Below, piece by piece: positions 61,256 through 64,000 of a stretch of 64,000 nt of DNA. Under the pieces are notes generated by a model. That model worked only from the letters and a program-made list of their open reading frames with translations, made no database searches and had not been told where the DNA came from. Origin of the DNA: UBA685 sp002299005. GTDB taxonomy: Bacteria > Pseudomonadota > Alphaproteobacteria > Puniceispirillales > Puniceispirillaceae. The stretch spans positions 27,909 to 91,908 of the forward strand of contig CAXAAH010000003.1 in NCBI GenBank assembly GCA_963966775.1, given 5' to 3'. The position numbers and the translations under genes are program-made. Position 1 is the stretch's first letter. Every line of letters begins with the position of its first letter.

Positions 61256-62408
61256 AATGCTTGATAAACGCACGATCTGGCTCCACTCCTAAACCATTGC
61301 CTTGCGGCACGGTTATTTTCCCCTTATTGCCCTTTACCTGAGCGTGAATATTTAATGGCTCTTCTAGTAACTCATCCCGAAATTTATTGTCTGTCGTATC
61401 AAACTCTAACATAGGCTCCCACGGAAACAAGCCGCCTGGCAAGGGCGGCATGGCCGCTAGCAGATGCATATTTGTTGCGACCGCAATGGCTGAGCCCCAC
61501 ACATGATTAATCACAGGCGTAAAATGCGCGTGGCACAAGGCCAATACGCGCAGATATTCTGAAATGCCGCCAAGCGCACAAACCTCTGGCTGGGCAATGC
61601 TAAGGCCTCTTGATGCCAGTAATTGCTGCCAGCCCCAGCGGTTAAATTCAGCCTCACCGCCCGCGATATTGACCTTAAGGCCCGCGCGTAATTCCGCATA
61701 GCCTTGATAATCTTCAGGCGCAATCGGCTCTTCAAACCAATAGGCATCAAGCTCTTCTAGTGCGCGGCCAACGTAAAAAGCATCTGAGGTCGTATAGGCA
61801 TGATTGGCATCTGCCATAAAGCGGAAATCATCACCGACACCGCGCCGCACCGCCTGTGCCAAGCGTGCATCATCTTTGGGCCCGCGCCCGATTTTCATCT
61901 TGGTCGCAACAAAGCCCATATCCTTAATGGCAGCTGCTTCATCTTCAAAGCGCGCGCATAGGCTTTCAACGGGCTCAGGGCGTAGCATCATGCCATAGCC
62001 GTAAACAGGGATTTCATCACGATGCTTGCCGCCAATAAGCGTGTGAAGCGGCATGCCAGCAACCTTGCCAGCGATATCCCAGAGCGCGATATCAACGCCA
62101 GACAGCGCCTGTAATGGCATGCCTTTCTGGCCGTGATCGCGTAATAAATTATAAACCTTATGCCACAGCACGTCGCGGTCTAGCGGCGAGTGGCCTAGTA
62201 TGAGGGGCTGTATGACTTGTTCGACAATGGTTTTATTAGCGATAGCAACAGTGCCAGGGCCAAAACATTCTCCCCAGCCAGTGATGCCTTCATCAGTCTC
62301 TACCTCAACGAGGTGCGCCGTGCGCTTGTCGTAATACTGCTGAGAATACCCGAGCAATTCGGGCATTTTGTACGATAGTACATGACTGGTTATTTTGGTG
62401 ATTTTCAT
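61242..62408 (-). CDS. Enolase-superfamily enzyme, galactarolactone cycloisomerase-like
   Basis: 388-residue mandelate-racemase-group enzyme. Catalytic residues are visible: KxK in ATKMKIG, metal ligands in ADANHAYT (Asp), WFEEP (Glu) and AGGEAEF (Glu), and a His in VINHVWGSAIAV. The order and the DANH and HVWG motifs recall D-galactarolactone cycloisomerase (Gci) of Agrobacterium. It is embedded in the TRAP operon between dctP and dctQ, so it probably acts on the transported sugar acid or lactone. It differs clearly from the enolase-superfamily enzyme at 54778. Confidence 0.85.
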   Translation of the reverse strand: MKITKITSHVLSYKMPELLGYSQQYYDKRTAHLVEVETDEGITGWGECFGPGTVAIANKTIVEQVIQPLILGHSPLDRDVLWHKVYNLLRDHGQKGMPLQALSGVDIALWDIAGKVAGMPLHTLIGGKHRDEIPVYGYGMMLRPEPVESLCARFEDEAAAIKDMGFVATKMKIGRGPKDDARLAQAVRRGVGDDFRFMADANHAYTTSDAFYVGRALEELDAYWFEEPIAPEDYQGYAELRAGLKVNIAGGEAEFNRWGWQQLLASRGLSIAQPEVCALGGISEYLRVLALCHAHFTPVINHVWGSAIAVATNMHLLAAMPPLPGGLFPWEPMLEFDTTDNKFRDELLEEPLNIHAQVKGNKGKITVPQGNGLGVEPDRAFIKHYAIS

Positions 62409-62431
62409 CGTTCAACCAGTTCCAATAAAGA

Positions 62432-62459
62432 GGTGGCAATACAAGGATGCATTGCCACC
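62432..62459 (-). terminator. Hairpin between dctP and the cycloisomerase gene
   Basis: GGTGGCAAT (62432-62440) and ATTGCCACC (62451-62459) form a 9-bp stem with a 10-nt loop in the 74-nt gap behind dctP. There is no full U-run. It parallels the hairpin behind the other binding-protein gene (42729-42758). Confidence 0.65.
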
Positions 62460-62482
62460 AATTAAATTGTGAACCTAAAGGC

Positions 62483-63508
62483 TTACTTCATGGCCCCTAA
62501 GTCTTTTAGGAATGTGATGTGGCTCTGTAGAAGCTGCTTTGCTTCTGGTGTTGTCGCAAATTCTGTCCAAGCTTGCTGAACAGCACCGCGATAGATAGCC
62601 AAATCTTCATCAGACCATGTGTTTAGGTTAACACCCTTTGCACGAAGATCTTTCGCAGTTTGTGCGTTCTTCACTTCGTTGACTGTTGAGTTCTTCAGAC
62701 CAAGTGCCTGCATACCAACTTTCAAGATAGCTTGGTGATGCGCTGGCATTGCGTCCCATACATCCTTGCGGCAAGCAAGGTGGTCAGCTGGCATTGAGTG
62801 GAAACCAGGATAGTTTGTGTGGTTGGCAATATCGTACAGACCCAAGCCAACATTGTTGGTAAGGTTAGCCGCATCCGCACCATCAATGATGCCTGTCTCA
62901 AGCGCTGTAAAGATCTCGTTAAAGTCCATAACAATTGGTGAGGCACCAAGGTTTTGGAAAATCTTTGTGATAACGCCTGGAGGTGAACGGAACTTCCAGT
63001 TCTTCAGATCATCAATGCCTGTGAATGGCGCTGTTGATGATAGTGATTCAGGGCCAGGGATCCACCAGCCAACAAATTCCATGTTGTAATCATTATAAAG
63101 CGCATTTAGCTGGTTATAACCGTCAGCATGCAATAGCCATGCATATTGCTGGTATGGGTTTTGGTAACCACCTGTCAAATCGCCTGTAAATTGGAACGCA
63201 GGGTTCTTACCAGTTTGGTAAGAGCCGCCTGTCATATCACAATCAAGAATACCTGTTGCTGCGGCATCAAATGTTTCTGCTGATTTCACAACAGAGCTGC
63301 CATAGAACATTTCGACTTGGATCTCACCATTTGACATGGCTGTGATGTCTTCGATGAACTCAGCTGCCATCTGACCAGAGAGTGTTTCTGGTGAGAAGTG
63401 TGTCTGAATGCGCAAGCTGGTTGTTTGCGCTGACGCTGATGCGGCCATCCCAACTGATAGGGCCAAAGCCGAAGCGGCCATGGTTAGACCTTTAAATGTA
63501 GTTTTCAT
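62483..63508 (-). CDS. TRAP transporter substrate-binding protein DctP
   Basis: Periplasmic solute-binding protein of 341 residues. A Sec signal peptide covers residues 1-27 (ALALSVGMAASASA then QTT). TRAP features are LRIQTHFSPETLSGQMAAEFIEDI, a substrate-binding Arg segment LKNWKFRSPPGV, and IFTALETGIIDGADAANLTNNVGLG split over the hinge. Codon use is strongly biased (ACA, TCA, CCA, AAC), a sign of high expression. An FadR/GntR-type operator lies 108 nt upstream. It is the first gene of the operon dctP-enolase-dctQ-dctM-phyH. Confidence 0.92.
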   Translation of the reverse strand: MKTTFKGLTMAASALALSVGMAASASAQTTSLRIQTHFSPETLSGQMAAEFIEDITAMSNGEIQVEMFYGSSVVKSAETFDAAATGILDCDMTGGSYQTGKNPAFQFTGDLTGGYQNPYQQYAWLLHADGYNQLNALYNDYNMEFVGWWIPGPESLSSTAPFTGIDDLKNWKFRSPPGVITKIFQNLGASPIVMDFNEIFTALETGIIDGADAANLTNNVGLGLYDIANHTNYPGFHSMPADHLACRKDVWDAMPAHHQAILKVGMQALGLKNSTVNEVKNAQTAKDLRAKGVNLNTWSDEDLAIYRGAVQQAWTEFATTPEAKQLLQSHITFLKDLGAMK

Positions 63509-63615
63509 GGAATCCTCCCAGATTATTATTTTTCCAAATTATTATTGTTAATGCGTTAACCATGAGCCGTATTCATCATGCCATGGCACCGCATTTTATT
63601 CGTGCCAAATTATTT

Positions 63616-63628
63616 TTGGTCATACCAG
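63616..63628. promoter_or_regulatory. FadR/GntR-type operator upstream of dctP
   Basis: TTGGTCATACCAG has the TGGT-NNN-ACCA core (63617-63627). It is the reverse complement of the site at 54693 in all 11 core bases. It lies 108 nt upstream of the dctP start. Confidence 0.72.
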
Positions 63629-63894
63629 AATAGCCCGTGTTTTTCATAACGTCAACAACCGAAAGATATGATTTTTGAGGTGTGTTTTTGGGTTATTTTC
63701 TCGGTGGGTTTCGGTCATTTTTCGGCAGTTTTCATGAGTTTATTGTTGTCCTTCATCATGTTTCAGTTGAAAAAAAGACAAATATTTTAATGCTGCCTCA
63801 TATAAGATGATGGGCAATATTATGCGCAACATGAAAGGGTGTTGCTGATAGAAAGCGGCCGCATCAATGAGGCAAATAACTTGTAATTTTCATT

Positions 63895-63907
63895 TTGGTA
63901 TGACTAA
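63895..63907. promoter_or_regulatory. Third operator-like site near the right edge
   Basis: TTGGTATGACTAA matches the site at 54693 with one mismatch (ACTA for ACCA) and is embedded in the same T- and A-rich flanks. It probably controls a gene to the right of the window. Confidence 0.6.
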
Positions 63908-64000
63908 AGTTAATGAGGAGACCTGTCCCACCTTGTAAGATATAAATAGGTGGCGCGCGTAAGAAGATTGGGCCATAAAGCGCCTGTGGTTTTTTATGAC

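Larger units (their letters stand above)
63509..64000. other. 492-nt right-edge region without a gene
   Basis: AT-rich upstream region of dctP with two operator-like palindromes (63616-63628 and 63895-63907). No reading frame of note is present. The second site suggests a regulated plus-strand gene, perhaps the regulator itself, beginning past the window edge. Confidence 0.7.

Noticed and set aside
61242..63508. Horizontal transfer of the TRAP operon based on unusual dctP codon use
   Set aside because: The other operon genes have ordinary codon use, and the same bias occurs in the unrelated ABC binding-protein gene, so expression level explains it better.
1..64000. CRISPR array, tRNA genes, insertion sequences, prophage
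   Set aside because: No spaced identical repeats of CRISPR size, no GGTTCGA-type T-loops with cloverleaf, and no transposase, integrase or phage structural proteins were seen on either strand.

Overview
The window looks like a stretch of a marine alphaproteobacterial chromosome. The complete mraZ-to-ligA cell-wall and division cluster in alphaproteobacterial order, the long FtsZ linker, LivFGHM and TRAP uptake systems and moderate GC fit the SAR116 (Puniceispirillum-like) group. That placement is an inference from gene content, not a phylogenetic result. No tRNA, CRISPR array, insertion sequence, integrase or prophage was seen.

Layout. (1) 102-5077, plus strand: UvrD/PcrA helicase, PrmA and an M24 aminopeptidase. 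(2) 5074-29312, minus strand: a nearly gapless cluster reading mraZ-rsmH-ftsL-ftsI-murE-murF-mraY-murD-ftsW-murG-murC-murB-ddl-ftsQ-ftsA-ftsZ-lpxC-bamD-recN-ligA, with most neighbours overlapping by 1-14 nt. A ladder of ATGGG boxes with a 10-bp period lies upstream of mraZ and is probably the MraZ operator. (3) 29791-36340: a secreted spondin-like protein, the RNase P RNA gene, an Uup-type ABC-F ATPase, a DjlA-like co-chaperone, TusA, PlsC, DUF2237 and CoA-binding proteins, and an unidentified foldable RNA element near 35755. (4) 36363-41097: a signalling island made of a symporter-histidine kinase fusion, a small membrane protein, a receiver-only regulator and an XRE/DUF2083 regulator that carries a kinase-DHp-like helix. 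(5) 41354-46479: a branched-chain-amino-acid-type ABC importer. (6) 46555-48017: RsmJ and two gene remnants, the 5' half of a usp gene and the 3' end of an SDR gene. (7) 48186-63508: a sugar-acid uptake and catabolism region.

In region 7 a TRAP transporter (DctP, DctQ, DctM) would import an acidic substrate. Two enolase-superfamily enzymes and an IlvD/EDD dehydratase can produce 2-keto-3-deoxy sugar acids. A zinc alcohol dehydrogenase and a KduD-like SDR could interconvert the galacto and gluco forms by oxidation and reduction at C5. KdgK or DgoK would phosphorylate the product and DgoA would split it to pyruvate and glyceraldehyde-3-phosphate. The set resembles the oxidoreductive route described for 3,6-anhydro-L-galactose. 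TGGT-NNN-ACCA palindromes of the FadR/GntR type lie in front of the kdgK/enolase divergent pair and the TRAP operon, and a third sits near the right edge, so these units probably form one regulon whose regulator is not in the window.

A recurring oddity is short in-frame tandem duplication (9 to 24 bp period) in at least seven otherwise ordinary genes and in several intergenic spots.
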